NCBI GenBank assembly: GCA_018398765.1
Contig: JAHBMJ010005957.1
Span: forward strand, 15,001-60,420
DNA length: 45,420 nucleotides
Source of the DNA: Chromera velia
Lineage: Eukaryota; Sar; Chromeraceae
Reading direction: 5' to 3'
The translations under genes were made by a program, and so were the position numbers. Position 1 is the first letter of the stretch; each line of letters opens with the position of its first letter. The notes below the pieces were generated by a model. It was not told the DNA's origin and ran no database searches. It saw only the letters and a program-made list of their open reading frames with translations. This document shows, piece after piece, positions 1 through 12,423 of the stretch.

Positions 1-2957
1 CGTCGGCAAGAATGCATCACTATGCGTGTAAGTCTGTCTCCATCCGCCCCCTTATGAAAGAAGTGTGTACACCAGATTCATCCACACTTTGCCCACTTTT
101 GCACTGCCTTCCGGGGCCACCCGTGCATACATTTGTCTGCCGTCTCTTTTCTGGCTGGAGAGATCGTGCAAAGTCGAGGCAGGGGCAGATCTTAGATCAG
201 AGTAAAAGTGACCAAATGGGGGTCTCCAAAGTTGCTGATTACATCTTTAAGGTCAGAGGGGTCTATAGAACAGCCTTTTGCATCAAAGTTTTATTGACGT
301 TAAAAGAACTCAAAGATTTGCCTATCCGTCTCCCTACATGCCCCTCTGTCTATGTGTGTTGCTTTCCTCTTTCTGCAGGGCACCCACCAGACCGTCCATC
401 CGGGAGGCTGACGACTTTTTTCTCTCTCTAGGTGAGATTGAGGAATCCTAAGCTGTGACTAAGGCAGTGCACGCTTCTCGTAGGCTGCAATGCATGAGTG
501 CTCCCTCACTTTTGGGCAGGCTCTCTGCATAGATTTATCTGAAGTTTTTTCAAACTTTGTATATTTAGGTGGAGGACCTGAAACCCCGGTGGGCAAAGTA
601 TAGTGAAATATACGGTGTGTTCGTTTGTTTCTCTTCCTTGGCTGAATCTACCAGTGGCAGGGGCCTGTTACTTAGTGTATGTGTTGGTGCATGCATGCCC
701 TCTGCAGGTCTACTCCCTTGGCATCTCCCCTCCCCTCTGTGGTGAGAAAGGAAGCTAGACAAGTCAGCAGAGCGCCAGACGTGCCGCCCCCTCTATATCT
801 TTCATTCTGCTCTATGTGGCTGTGCCGTGCTCTCCTGGCTAGAGATGGCATTTTTTGTTTTCTATATATTATGAGACCCTTTCTTGTTCATATGCTGTCC
901 CTGCCTCCTGCCTCCTTCTATGACCTCCCATATAAATTTTTCTTCAGATAGAAGGTGTGTTCGTTTGTTTCTCTTCCTTGGATGAATCTACTAGTGGCAG
1001 GGGCCTGTCACTCAGTGTATGTGTGTTGGTGCATGCATGCCCTCTGCAGGTCCACTCTTTCGGCATCTTCCCTCCCCTCTGTGGTGAGAGAGGAAGGCAA
1101 GTCAGCAGAGCGCTAGACGTGCCCTCCCCTCTTTATCTTTCATTCTGCTCTGTGTAGCTGTGCCGTACTCTCCTGGCCAGAGATGGCATTTTTTGTTTTC
1201 TGTATGTTATGAGACCCTTTCCTGTTCATATGCCGTCCCTGCCTCCTGCCTCCTTCTATGACCTCCCATACGAATTTTTCTTCAGATACCAGATTCATCC
1301 ATACTTTGCCCACTTTCGCATTGCCTTCCGGGGCCGCCCGTACATGTATTTATCTACCGTCTCTTTTCTGGCTGGAGAGATCGTGCAAAGTCGAGGCAGG
1401 GGCAGATCTTGGATCAGAGCAAAAGTGACCAAATGGGGGTCTCCAAAGTTGCTAATTATATCTTTAAGGTCAAAGGGGTCCATAGAACAGCCTTTTGCAT
1501 CAAAGTTTTGTTGGCATCATAAGAACTCAAAGATTTGCCTATCCGTCTCCCTGCATGCCCCTCTGTCTATATGTGTTGCTTTCCTCTTTCTGCAGGGTAC
1601 CCACCAGACCGTCTTCTCTCTCTAGGTGAGATTGAGGAATCCTGAGCTGTGACTGAGGCAGTGTACGCTTCTTGTAGGCTGCAATGTATGAGTGCTCCCT
1701 CACTTTTGGGCAGGCTCTCTGCATGGATTTATCTGAAATTTTTTTAAACTTTGTATGTTTAGGTGGAGGGCCTGAAACCCCAGTAGGTGAAGTGTGGTGA
1801 AATATACGGTGTGTTCGTTTGTTTCTCTTCCTTAGCTGAATCTACCAGCGGCCTAGACCAGCGGCAGGGGCCTGTCACTCAGTGTGTGTGTTGGTGCATG
1901 CATGCCCTCTGCAGGTCCACTCCCTCGGCATCTCCCCTCCCCTTTGGGGTGAGAAAGGAAGCTAGGCAAGTCAGCAGAGCGCTAGATATGCCCCCCCCTC
2001 TATATCTTTCATTTTGCTCTGTATAGCTGTGCCGTGCTCTCTTGGCCAGAGATGGCATTTTTTGTTTTCTGTATGCTATGAGACCCTTTCCTGTTTATAT
2101 GCCGTCCCTGCCTCCTGCCTCCTTCTATGACCTCCCATACGAATTTTTCTTCAGATAGATAGTGTGTTCGTTTGTTTCTCTTCCTTGGCTGAATCTACCA
2201 GCGGCAGGGGCCTGTCACTCAGTGTGTGTGTTGGTGCATGTATACCCTCTGCAGGTCCACTCCCTCGGCATCTCCCCTCTCCTTTGTGGTGAGAGAGGAA
2301 GCTAGGCAAGTCAGCAGAGCGCTAGATATGCCCCCCCCTCTATATCTTTCATTCTACTCTGTGTAGCTGTGCCGTGCTCTCTTGGCCAGAGATGGCATTT
2401 TTTGTTTTCTGTATGCTATGAGACCCTTTCTTGTTTATATGCCGTCCCTGCCTCCTGCCTCCTTCTATGACCTCCCATATAAATTTTTCTTCAGATAGAA
2501 GGTGTGTTCGTTTGTTTCTCTTCTTTGGATGAATCTACCAATGGCAGGGGCCTGTCACTCAGTGTGTATATTGGTGCATGCATGCCCTCTGCAGGTCCAC
2601 TCCCTCAGCATCTCCCCTCCCCTCTGTGATAAGAGAGGAAGGCAAGTCAGCAGAGCGCTAGACGTGCCCCCCCCTCTATATCTTTCATTCTGCTCTGTGT
2701 AGCTGTGCCGTGCTCTCCTGGCCAGAGATGGCATTTTTTGTTTTCTGTATGTTATGAGACCCTTTCTTGTTTATATGCCGTCCCTGCCTTCTGCCTCCTT
2801 CTATGATCTCCCATATGAATTTTTCTTCAGGTAGATGGTGTGTTCGTTTATTTCTCTTCCTTGGCTGAATTTACCAGCGGCAGGGGCTTGTCACTCAGTG
2901 TGTATGTGGGTGCATGCATACTCTCTGCAGGTCCACTCCTTCGGCATCTCCCCTCCC
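1..2957. repeat. Mosaic tandem array of two long modules (A and R)
   Basis: Two modules recur in direct orientation. Module A begins accagattcatcc and runs through ggggtctccaaag to gaaatatacggtg; it is found at about 71-613 and 1287-1807. Module R begins ggtgtgttcgtttgtttctc and ends tttttcttcagata; it is found at about 614-953, 954-1286, 1808-2158, 2159-2500, 2501-2836 and a truncated copy at 2837-2957. The order is A-R-R-A-R-R-R-R'. Copies differ by scattered substitutions and small indels. Reading frames are not conserved between the two A copies, so I see no gene here, although both modules contain pyrimidine tracts ending in CAG that look like 3' splice sites. The last R copy breaks off inside ctcccctccc, where the satellite begins. 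Confidence 0.85.
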
Positions 2958-5900
2958 TTCCGACAGCTTTCGACAGCTTTCGACTTCTTCTGACAGCTTT
3001 CGACTTCTTCTCATAGCTTCTGACTTCTTTCGACAGCTTCTGGCGTCTTCTCACAGCTTTTAAAGTCTTTCGACAGCTTCCGACTTCTTCTGACAGCTTC
3101 CGACTTCTTTCGAGAGCTTCCGACAGCTTCCGACTTCTTTCAACAGCTACCAACGTCTTCCTATAGCTTCCGACTTCTTCTGACAGCTTTCGATAGCTTT
3201 CGAAGTCTTCTGACAGCTTCCGACGTCTTTTCACAGCTTCCGACAGCTTTTGACTTCTTTCAACAGCTTCTGACTTTTTCTCACAGCTTTCGACGTCTTT
3301 CTATAGCTTCTGATGTCTTCCGACGTCTTCTGACAGCTTCCGACTTCTTCCGACAGCTTCCGACTTCGTCCGACAGCTTCCGACTTTTTTTCACCGCTTC
3401 CGACTTCTTTTGACGTCTTCTGCGGTCTTCCGACTTCTTCCGAGAGCTTCTGACTTCTTCCCACAGCTTTCGACTTCTTCTGACAGCTTCTTCACAGCTT
3501 TCGATGTCTTCTGACAGCTGCCGACTTCTTTCGACAGCTTCTGACTTCTTCCAACGTCTTTCCACGGCCTAGTTCCACGGCTTCCGACTTCTTCCGACGT
3601 CTTCCGACGTCTTCCCACAGCTTCCGAAGTCTCTGCGCAGCTTTTGACTTCTTTTGACAGCTTTCGACTTCTTTTGAGAGCTTCCAACGTCTTTTGACAG
3701 CTTTTGACTTCTTTCGACAGCTTCCGACGTCTTCCCACAGCTTTCGGCAGCTTCTGACATCTCTCGACAGCTTCTGACGTCTTTTTACAGCTTCTGATAA
3801 CTTTCAACGTCTTTTAACAGCTTTTCTCTTCTTCCGACGACTTCCCACAGCTTCTGACATCTTTCGACAGCTTCTGACTTCTTCTGACAGCTTTTTACTT
3901 CTTCTAACGTCGTCCCACAGCTTTGGAATCAGAATCTGACGTCTTCCGATAGCTTTCGACTTCTTTTGCTAGCTTCTTCCGACAGCTTCCGACTTTTTCC
4001 CACAGCTTCCGACTTCTTCCGACGTCTTCTGACAGCTTTTGACTTCTTCCTACAGCTTCTGACTTCTTTCCACAGCTTTTGACTTCCTTTCACAGCTTCC
4101 GACTTCTTCCGACAGCTTCTAACATCTTTCGACAGCTTCCGACTTCTTCTTACAGCTTCCGACGTCTTTTGACAGCTTCCGACTTCTTCCGAAAGCTTCC
4201 GACGTCTTTCCACAGCTTCTGACTTCTTCCAACAGCTTTCGACAGCTTTAGACGTCTTCCAACAGCTTTCGACATCTTTCTACAGCTTCCGACTTCTGCT
4301 CACAGCTTCCGAATTTTTCTGCCAGCTTTTCACTTCTTCTGACGACTTTTCACAGCTTTTGACTTCTTCGCACAGCTTCCGACTTCTTTCGCCAGCTTTT
4401 CACTTCTTCCGACGTCGTCTGACAGCTTTTAACTTCTTTTGACAGCTTCCGACTTCTTCCGACAGCTTTCGACTTCTTCCTATAGCTTTCGACTTTCTCC
4501 AACGTCTTCCGACAGCTTCCGACTTCTTCCCACAGCTTTCGACTTCTTTCGACAGCTTCCGACGTCTTTCCACAACTTCCAACTTCTTCTGACAGCGTCC
4601 GACTTCTTTTGACAGTTTCTAACGTCGTCTCACAGCTTTCGATGTCTTTCAACAGCTTCCGACGTCTTTTCACAGCTTTCGACTTCTTCCGACGTCTTCC
4701 GCGGTCTTCCGACAGCTTCCGACTTCTTTTGACAGCTTCCGACTTCTTCCCACAACTTTTAACGCCTTCCCACAGATTTTAACAGCTTTCGACAGCTTCC
4801 GACGTCTTCTCACAGCTTCCGACATCTTTTGACAGCTTCCGACTTCTTCCCATAGCTTTTGACTTCTTTTGACAGCTTCCGACGTCTTCTCACAGCTTCC
4901 GAAGTCTTTCTGCAGCTTCTAACTTCTTCCGACAGCTTCCGACGTCTTCCGAGAGCTTTTGAGAGCTTCCGACAGCTTCTGACTTCTTTCAACAACTGCC
5001 GACGTCTTCTCACAGCTTCCGACTTCTTTCCACAGCTTTTGATAGCTTTTGAAGTCTTCTAACAGGCTCCAACGTCTTTTCACAGCTTTTGACAGCTTCT
5101 AACTTCTTCCAACAGCTTTTGACTTCTTTTTACAGCTTTCAACGTCTTCTGACAGCTTCCGACAGCTTCCGACGTCTTTCGACAGCTTCCGACTTCTTCT
5201 ACGGCTTCCGACTTCTTCTGACAGCTTCTGACTTCTTCCGACAGCTTCCAACTTTTTTTCACAGCTTCCGACGTCTTCTGACAGCTTCCGCCTTCTTTTG
5301 ACAGCTTCCGACATCTTCCAACAGCTTCTGAAGTCTTCCCACAGCTTCCAACTTCTTTTCACAGCTTTAGATTTCTTTCGACGTCTTCTGACAGCTTCCG
5401 ACTTCTTCTGACAGCTTTCAACTTCTCCTGACAGCTTCCAACGTCTTCCCACAGCTTCCGACTTCTTCCGACAGCTTTCGACAGCTTCCGACGTCTTCCA
5501 ACAGCTTCCGACGACTTTCCACAGCTTTTGACAGCTTCTGACTTCTTCTGACAGCTTCCGACTTCTTTCCACAGCTTTTGACACTTTTTCACAGCTTTTG
5601 ACAGCTTTCGACGTTTTCTGACAGCTTTCGACTTCTTTTCACAGCTTTTGACTTGTTTTTACAGCTTTTGACTTCTTCTGACAGCTTCCGACTTCTTTTC
5701 ACAGCTTCTAACTTCTTTCTACAGCTTCTGAAGTCTTCTCACAGCTTCCGACTTCTTTTAACAGCTTCCAACTTCTTTTGAAAGCTTCCGACAGCTTTCC
5801 ACAGCTTCCGACTTCTTTCGACAGCTTTTGACTTCTTTCTACAGCTCTTGACATCTTTCTACAGCTTCCAACAACTTTCATCGTCTTTCCACAGCTTCCG

Positions 5901-8900
5901 ACACCTTCTGGCGTCTTTTGACAGCTTTTTTGTCCTTCTGACGACTTCCTACAGCTTCCGACGTCTTCCGACTTCTTGCCACAGCTTCTGAACTTCCGAT
6001 GTCTTCTCACAGCTCCCGACTCCTTCCGACAGCTTCCCATGTCTTCCAACAGCTTTCGACGTCGTTCCACAGCTTCCAACTCTAGCTTCCGACTTCTTCC
6101 GACTGCTTCCGACTTCGTTCGACAGCTTCCAACTTTTTTCTACCGCTTCTGACTTCTTCCAACGTCTTCCGCGGTCTTCCAACTTCTTCCGAGAGCTTCC
6201 GACTTCTGTTTACAGCTTTTGACTTCTTTTGACAGCTTTTCCACAGCTTTTAACGTCTTCTGACAGCTTTTGACTTCTTTGCACAGCTTCTGACATCATT
6301 CGACAGCTTTTAACTTCTTTTCACAGCTTCCGACTTCTTCCAACAGCTTCCGACGTCTTCCCACAGCTTCCGAAATCTTCCCGCAGCTTCCGACTTTTTC
6401 TGACAGCTTCCGACTTCTTCCGATAGCTTCCGACGTTTTTTGACAGCTTTCGACTTCTCCTGACAGCTTCCGACGTCTTCCAACAGCTTTCGACTTCTTC
6501 CGACAGCTTTCGACAGCTTTCGACGTCTTTCGACAGCTTCCGACGTCTTTTCACAGCTTCTGACAGCTTCCGACTTCTTCTGACAGCTTTCTACAGCTTT
6601 TGGCAACTTTTGACGTCTTTCCACAGCTTTCGACGTCTTTCAACAGCTTCCGCGGTCTTCTGACAGCTTCTAACGTCTTCTGACAGCTTTTGGCTTCTTT
6701 TTACAGCTTTCGACGTCTTTTGACAGCTTCCAACTTTTTTCGACAGCTTCTGACATCTTTTGACAGCTTCCGACTTCTTCCCACAGCTTTCGACGTCTTC
6801 CGACAGCTTCCGACAGCTTTTGACTTCTTCTGCCAGCTTTTCACAGCTTCTGACAACTTTCAACGTCTTTGGACAGCTTTCGACGTCTTCCAACAGCTTT
6901 TGCGGTCTTCTGACAGCTTCTGACGTCTTTTGACAGCTTCTGGCTTCTTCTCACAGCTTTTGACGTCTTTTAACAGCTTCTGACAGCTTTTAACAGCCTC
7001 TAACAGCTTCTGACTTCTTCTCACAGCTTTTGACATCTTCCGACAGCTTTCGACTTCTTCCCACAGCTTCCGACGACTTTCCAAAGCTTCCGACTTTTTC
7101 CGACAGCTTCTGACTTCTTTTCACAGCTTTTGACGTCTTTTCACAGCTTCCAACAACTTCCGACTTCTTGCGACAGCTTCCGACATCTTCCGACTTCTTC
7201 CGACTTCTTCCCACAGCTTCTGAGCTTCCGATTTCTTCCCACAGCTTCCAACTCCTTCCGACAGCTTCCGACGTCTTCTGACAGGTTTGCACTTCTTCTA
7301 ACAGCTTCCGACGTCGTTTTACAGCTTCTGACTCTAGCTTCTAACTTTTTCTGACAGCTTTCGACTTCGTCCGACAGCTTCTAGCTTTTTCCTACAGCTT
7401 CCAACTCTAGCTTCCGACGTCTTCCACGGTCTTCTGACAGCTTTCAACTTCTTCCAACAGCTTCTGACTTCTTTCCACAGCTTTCGACTTCTTCTGACAG
7501 CTTTCGACAGCTTTCGACGTCTTCTAACAGCTTTCGACTTCTTCTTACAGCTTCCGACTTCTTTCGACAGCTTCCAACTTTTTTTCACAGCTTCCGACTT
7601 CTTCCCACAGCTTCCGACGTCTTCCCATGCAAAGCTTCCGACTTCTTCCCACAGCTTCCGACTTTTTCCGACAGCTTCCAACTTCTTCCAACGTCTAAGA
7701 CTTCCGACAGCTTCCGACTTCGTCCGACAGCTTCCGACTTTTTCCCACAGCTTCCAACTTCTTCCGACGTCTTCCGCGGTCTTCCGACAGCTTGCGACTT
7801 CTTTCAACAGCTTTTGACTTCTTTCCACAGCTTCCGATTTCTTCTAACAGCTTTCAACGTCTTTCGACAGCTTCTATCTTCTTCTCACAGCTTCCGACTT
7901 CTTCTGACAGCTTCCGACTTCTTCCAACATCTTTCAACAGCTTCCAACTTCTTCTGACAGCCTTGACTTCAGAGAATCTCTCGATAGCTTCCGACTTCTT
8001 CTGATACTGTCAGCTTCCGACGTCTTCCGACAGCTTCCGACGTCTTCCTACAGGCTCAGACTTCTTCTAACTTCTTTCGACTTCTTCCCACAGCTTCCGA
8101 CTTCTTCCCACAGCTTTCAACTTCTTCCGACGTCTTTCAACAGCTTCCGACTTCTTCCGACAGCTTCCAACTTCTTCCCACAGCTTCCAACTTTTTCCGA
8201 CAGCTTCCGACTTCTTCCGAGAGCTTCCAACGTTCTTTGACAGCTTCCGACTTCTCCTGACAGCTTCCGACTTCTTCCCACAACTTTCGACTTCTTCCGA
8301 CAGCTTTCGACAGCTTTTGACGTCTTCTGACAGCTTCCGACATCTTTCCACAGCTTTCGTTAGCGTGAAGTTCCGACTTCTTCCGACAGCTTCTGACTTC
8401 TTCTCACAGCTTTCGGCGTCTTTTCACAGCTTCCGACAGCTTTCGACGTCTTTCAACAGCTTTTGACTTCTTTCCACGGCTTCCGAGGGCTTCTGACGTC
8501 TTTCCACAGCTTCCGACTTCTTTTCACAGCTTCCGACGTCTTCCCATGTGGGGCTTTCGAAGTCTTCCTGCAGCTTCCAACCTCTTTCGACAGCTTCCGA
8601 CTTCTTTCGAGAGCTTCCGACAGCTTCCGACTTCTTTCGACAGCTTTGGACGTCTTTCCACAGCTTCTGACGTCTTCCGCCAGCTTTTCACTTCTTTCGA
8701 CGTCGTTTCACAGCTTCCGTCTTCTTCCAACAGCTTCCGACTTCTTCCGACAGCTTCCGACTTCTTCTCACAGCTTCCAACGTCTTTTGACAGCTTTTAA
8801 CTTCTTTTAACAGCTTCCGACGTCTTTGCACAGCTTCTGACAGCTTTCGACGTCTTTCAACAGCTTTCAACTTCTTCCCACAGCTTCTGACAGCTTCCGA

Positions 8901-11693
8901 CGTCTTCCGACAGTTTCTAACTTCTTCCTACAGCTTCCAACTTCTTCTGACATCTTCCGACAGCTTCCGACTCCTTCCGACAGCTTCCGACTTCTTTCCA
9001 CAGCTTCCGACTTCTTCCGACGTCTTCCCACGCAAAGCTTCCAACTTTTTCCCACAGCTTTCGACTTCGTCCGACAGCTGCCAACTTTTTTCCACAGCTT
9101 CCGACTTCTTTCGACGTCTTTTGCGGTCTTTTGACTTCGTTCGACAGCTTTTGACTTCTTTTGACAGCTTCTGCCGGCTTCCGACGTCTTTTCACAGCTT
9201 CCGACAGCTTCCGTCCTCTTCTGACAGCTTTTGACTTCTTCAGACAGCTTCAGACTTCTTCCGCTGGCTTTTTACTTCTTCCGACGTATTTTCACAGCTT
9301 CTGACGGCTTCCGACATCTTCTGACTTCTTCCAACATCTTTTGACAGCTTTCGACTTCTTCTGACAGCCTTGACTTCTCTCGACAGCTTCCGACTTCTTC
9401 TGACACTGTCAGCTTCCAACGTCTTCCGACAGCTTCCGACGTCTTCCTATAGGCTCCAACTTCTTTCAACTTCTTTCGACTTCTTCCCACAGCTTCCGAC
9501 TTCTTCCCACAACTTCCGACTTCTTCGGACGTCTTCCGACAGCTTCCGACTTCTTTCGACAGCTTCCGACTTCTTCCCACAGCTTTCGACTTCTTTCGAC
9601 AGCTTCCGACTTTTTTCGAGAGCTTCCGATGTTCTTTGACAGCTTTTGACTTCTCTTGACAGCTTCCGACGTCTTTTCACAGCTTTTGACTTCTTCCAAC
9701 AGCTTTCAACAGCTTTTAACGTCTTTCGACAGCTTGTGACGTCTCTCCACAGCTTTCGACAGCTTTTGACGTCTTCTGACAGCTTCCGACTTCTTTTCAC
9801 AGCTTCCAAGGGCTTCTGACATCTTCCCACAGCTTCTGACTTCTTCCTATAGCTTCCGACAGCTTCCTATATGCAGCTTTCGAAGTCTTCCCGCAGCTTT
9901 CGACCTCTTTCGACAGCTTCCGACTTCTTCTGACAGCTTCCGACGTCTTTCACCAGCTTTTCACTTCTTCCGACGTCGTTCCATAGCTTTCGACAGCTTC
10001 CGACTTTTTTCCACAGCTTCTGACTTCTTTCCACAGCTTCCAACATTTCCTGACAGCTTTTGACTTCTTCTGACAGCTTCCGACGTCTTTGCACACCTTT
10101 CGACAGCTTCCGACGTCTTCCGACAGCTTTCAACTTCTTTTTACAGCTTCCAACAGCTTCCGACGTCTTCCGATAGCTTTTAACTTCTTCCCACAGCTTC
10201 CGACTTCTTCTGACATCTTCCGACAGCTTCCGACTTCTTGCGACAGCTTCTGACTTCTTCCAACGTCTTCCCACGCAAAGCTTCCGACTTCTTTCCACAG
10301 CTTTCGACTTCGTCCGACAGCTACTGACTTTTTTCCACAGCTTCCGACTTCTTCCGACGTCTTTCGCGGTCTTTTGACTTCTTCTAACAGCTTCCGACTT
10401 CTTCTCACAGCTTCCGACTTCTTTTCACAGCTTCCGACGTTTTTTGACAGCTTTTTACTTCTTTTAACTTCTTCACACAGCATCCAACTTCTTTTTACAG
10501 CTTCCGACAGCTTCCGACATCTTAAGACAGGCTCCGACTTCTTCCGACAGCTTCCAATGTCTTCCAACTTCTTTTGACAGCCTTGACTTCTCTCGACAGC
10601 TTTCGACTTCCTCGCACAGCTTTCCACAGCTTCTGACTTCTTTCAACATCTTTCGACAGCTTCCGACTTCTTTCGACAGCTTCCGACTTCTTTCCACAGC
10701 TTTCGACTTCTTTCGACGTCTTTTGACAGCTTTCAACAGCTTCCAACAGCGTCTGACTTCTTCCCACAGCTTTCGACGTCTTTCCACAGTTTTGGACAGC
10801 TTCCAACGTCTTTTGACAGCTTCCAACTTGTTTCCAAAGCTTCTGACATCTGTCGAGAGCTTTTGACTTTTTCCCACAGCTTCCAATTTCTTCTGACAGC
10901 TTCCGACATCTTCCCACAGCTTCCAACTTCTTCCGACGTCTTCTGACAGCTTTCGACTTCTTTCCACAGCTTTCAACTTTTTCCCACAGCTTCTGACTTC
11001 TTCCGACGTCTTCCGCGGTTTTCTAACATCTTCTGACGTCTTTTAACAGCTTCTGGCTTCTTCCCACAGCTTTCGACGTCTTCCGACAGCTTTCAACGTC
11101 TTCTAAGAGCTTCCGACTTCTTTCCATAGCTTCCAACATCTTCCGACAGCTTCCGACTTCTTCCCACAGCTTCCGACTTCTTCTCACAGCTTCCGACTTC
11201 TTCCCACAGCTTCCGACGTTTTCTGACAGCTTCCGATTTCTTACGACAGCTTCCGACTTCTTTCAACGTCTTCCGACAGCTTCTGACTTCTTCCCACAGC
11301 TTCCGACTGCTTCCCACAGCTTCTGACGTCTTTTCACAGCTTCCAACTTTTTTTGGCAGCTTTCTACAGCTTCTGACTTCTTCCGACGTCTTCTGACGTC
11401 TTTTCACAGCTTCTGACTTCTTCTGACAGCTGTCGACTTCTTTCGACAGCTTCCGACTTCTTCTTACAGCTTCTGACTTCTTCAGCCAGCTTTTCACTTC
11501 TTCCTATATCTTTTCACAGCTTTCAACGTCTTTTGACAGCTTTTGACTTCTTTGGACAGCTTTCGACTTCTTTTCACAGCTTCCGACAGCTTTCAACGTC
11601 TTTTGACAGGCTCCGACTTCTTCTGACAGCTTTCGATGTCTTCCGACTTCTTCTGAGAGCCTTGACTTCTCTAGACAGCTTCCAACTTAATTC
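2957..11693. repeat. 8.7-kb satellite of 10/20-bp units
   Basis: The whole stretch is made of 10-bp half-units of the form YGACAGCTTY, YGACTTCTTY or YGACGTCTTY. They mostly alternate to give a 20-bp unit, for example CGACAGCTTCCGACTTCTTC on the plus strand. The plus strand is pyrimidine-rich throughout. The unit contains no stop codon in most frames, and because 20 is not a multiple of 3 the coding period is 60 bp, or 20 codons. Long open frames therefore appear on both strands: KLSEEVGSCRK-like peptides on minus and LPTASDFFRQL-like peptides on plus. I regard these as by-products, not genes: they start and stop at random unit variants, overlap in several frames, and have no flanking gene structure. 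Rare landmarks, such as cccatgcaaagcttcc and ccttgacttctct, recur at kilobase spacing. Confidence 0.93.
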
Positions 11694-12423
11694 TTCCTAA
11701 TTACAATAGTTTTTAGACGTGTCAGAATTTGAGTCAGAAACAAAAAAAAAAGAAAAATAGTTTTAATCTGGCAGTTATTATTATACAATTTTTTTAAATT
11801 TTAATGCTACTCTTCGAGTTCTAGGCGTCGGTTAAATAAAAGAAAAAAAACCTTCAGGACCGTCCAAACTTTATTTTTTTGTTGTTGCTCAGTCAAGACT
11901 ATTACATGGTGCTGTGATGTCGTAGGGTGCCATAGGGTGCGTCCCGGTACGTCCCACATCGTCCCTAGATATCGTCTTATACAGTGGTTCCGGCATACCC
12001 CGGCCAGGCACCTCGCTCATGCATGTGCGGGCGGATTTTTTTGTAGGCGCGGGGGCCACGGCTAGATTATTAACCCTGAACATTAGAATAAATGCTTCTG
12101 CTTGTTCTTCACTCAGATCGATCCACACTGGTTGAAACCTCATTTCTCTTCTAGTTTCTCTTCTAGCACTTTCTGACAGTCCTTGGATTGAATACGGCCG
12201 ATGCATCTGCATTCATAATGTGAACTTATACATAGGCTGCTAGTTATGAACATAATAAACACAACTGTTGTTTCACTGTAGTAGATGTGTTATTTGCAAG
12301 TTATTGGTGTTTGTTTATGCAAAACCGTTCTTTTTTACTATTAAAACACATTTTTAAGTCAAAAAAACTGGGTTAACAATTTTTAATTTTTTAGGGGGGG
12401 TTGCCTGCCGCTTTGATAGAAGA
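11694..12423. other. AT-rich spacer, no convincing gene
   Basis: Right flank of the satellite. It is AT-rich, with poly-A and poly-T runs. A 107-codon open frame lies on the minus strand at 11889-12212 (peptide starting MQMHRPYSIQGL). It shows no recognised domain, no repeat structure and no visible splice partner, so I treat it as a chance frame or a short unknown exon. Confidence 0.5.

Noticed and set aside
12-1625. 138-139-codon plus-strand frames over the two A modules
   Set aside because: The two copies of the module are read in different frames, so the frame is not conserved and coding is unlikely.
2848-11497. Dozens of overlapping 60-167-codon frames (RSRKLSEEVGS and LPTASDFF types)
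   Set aside because: They are forced by the stop-free 20-bp satellite, occur in every frame of both strands, and have no gene structure.
2957-11693. CRISPR array
   Set aside because: Unit length, lack of unique spacers and eukaryotic context exclude it.
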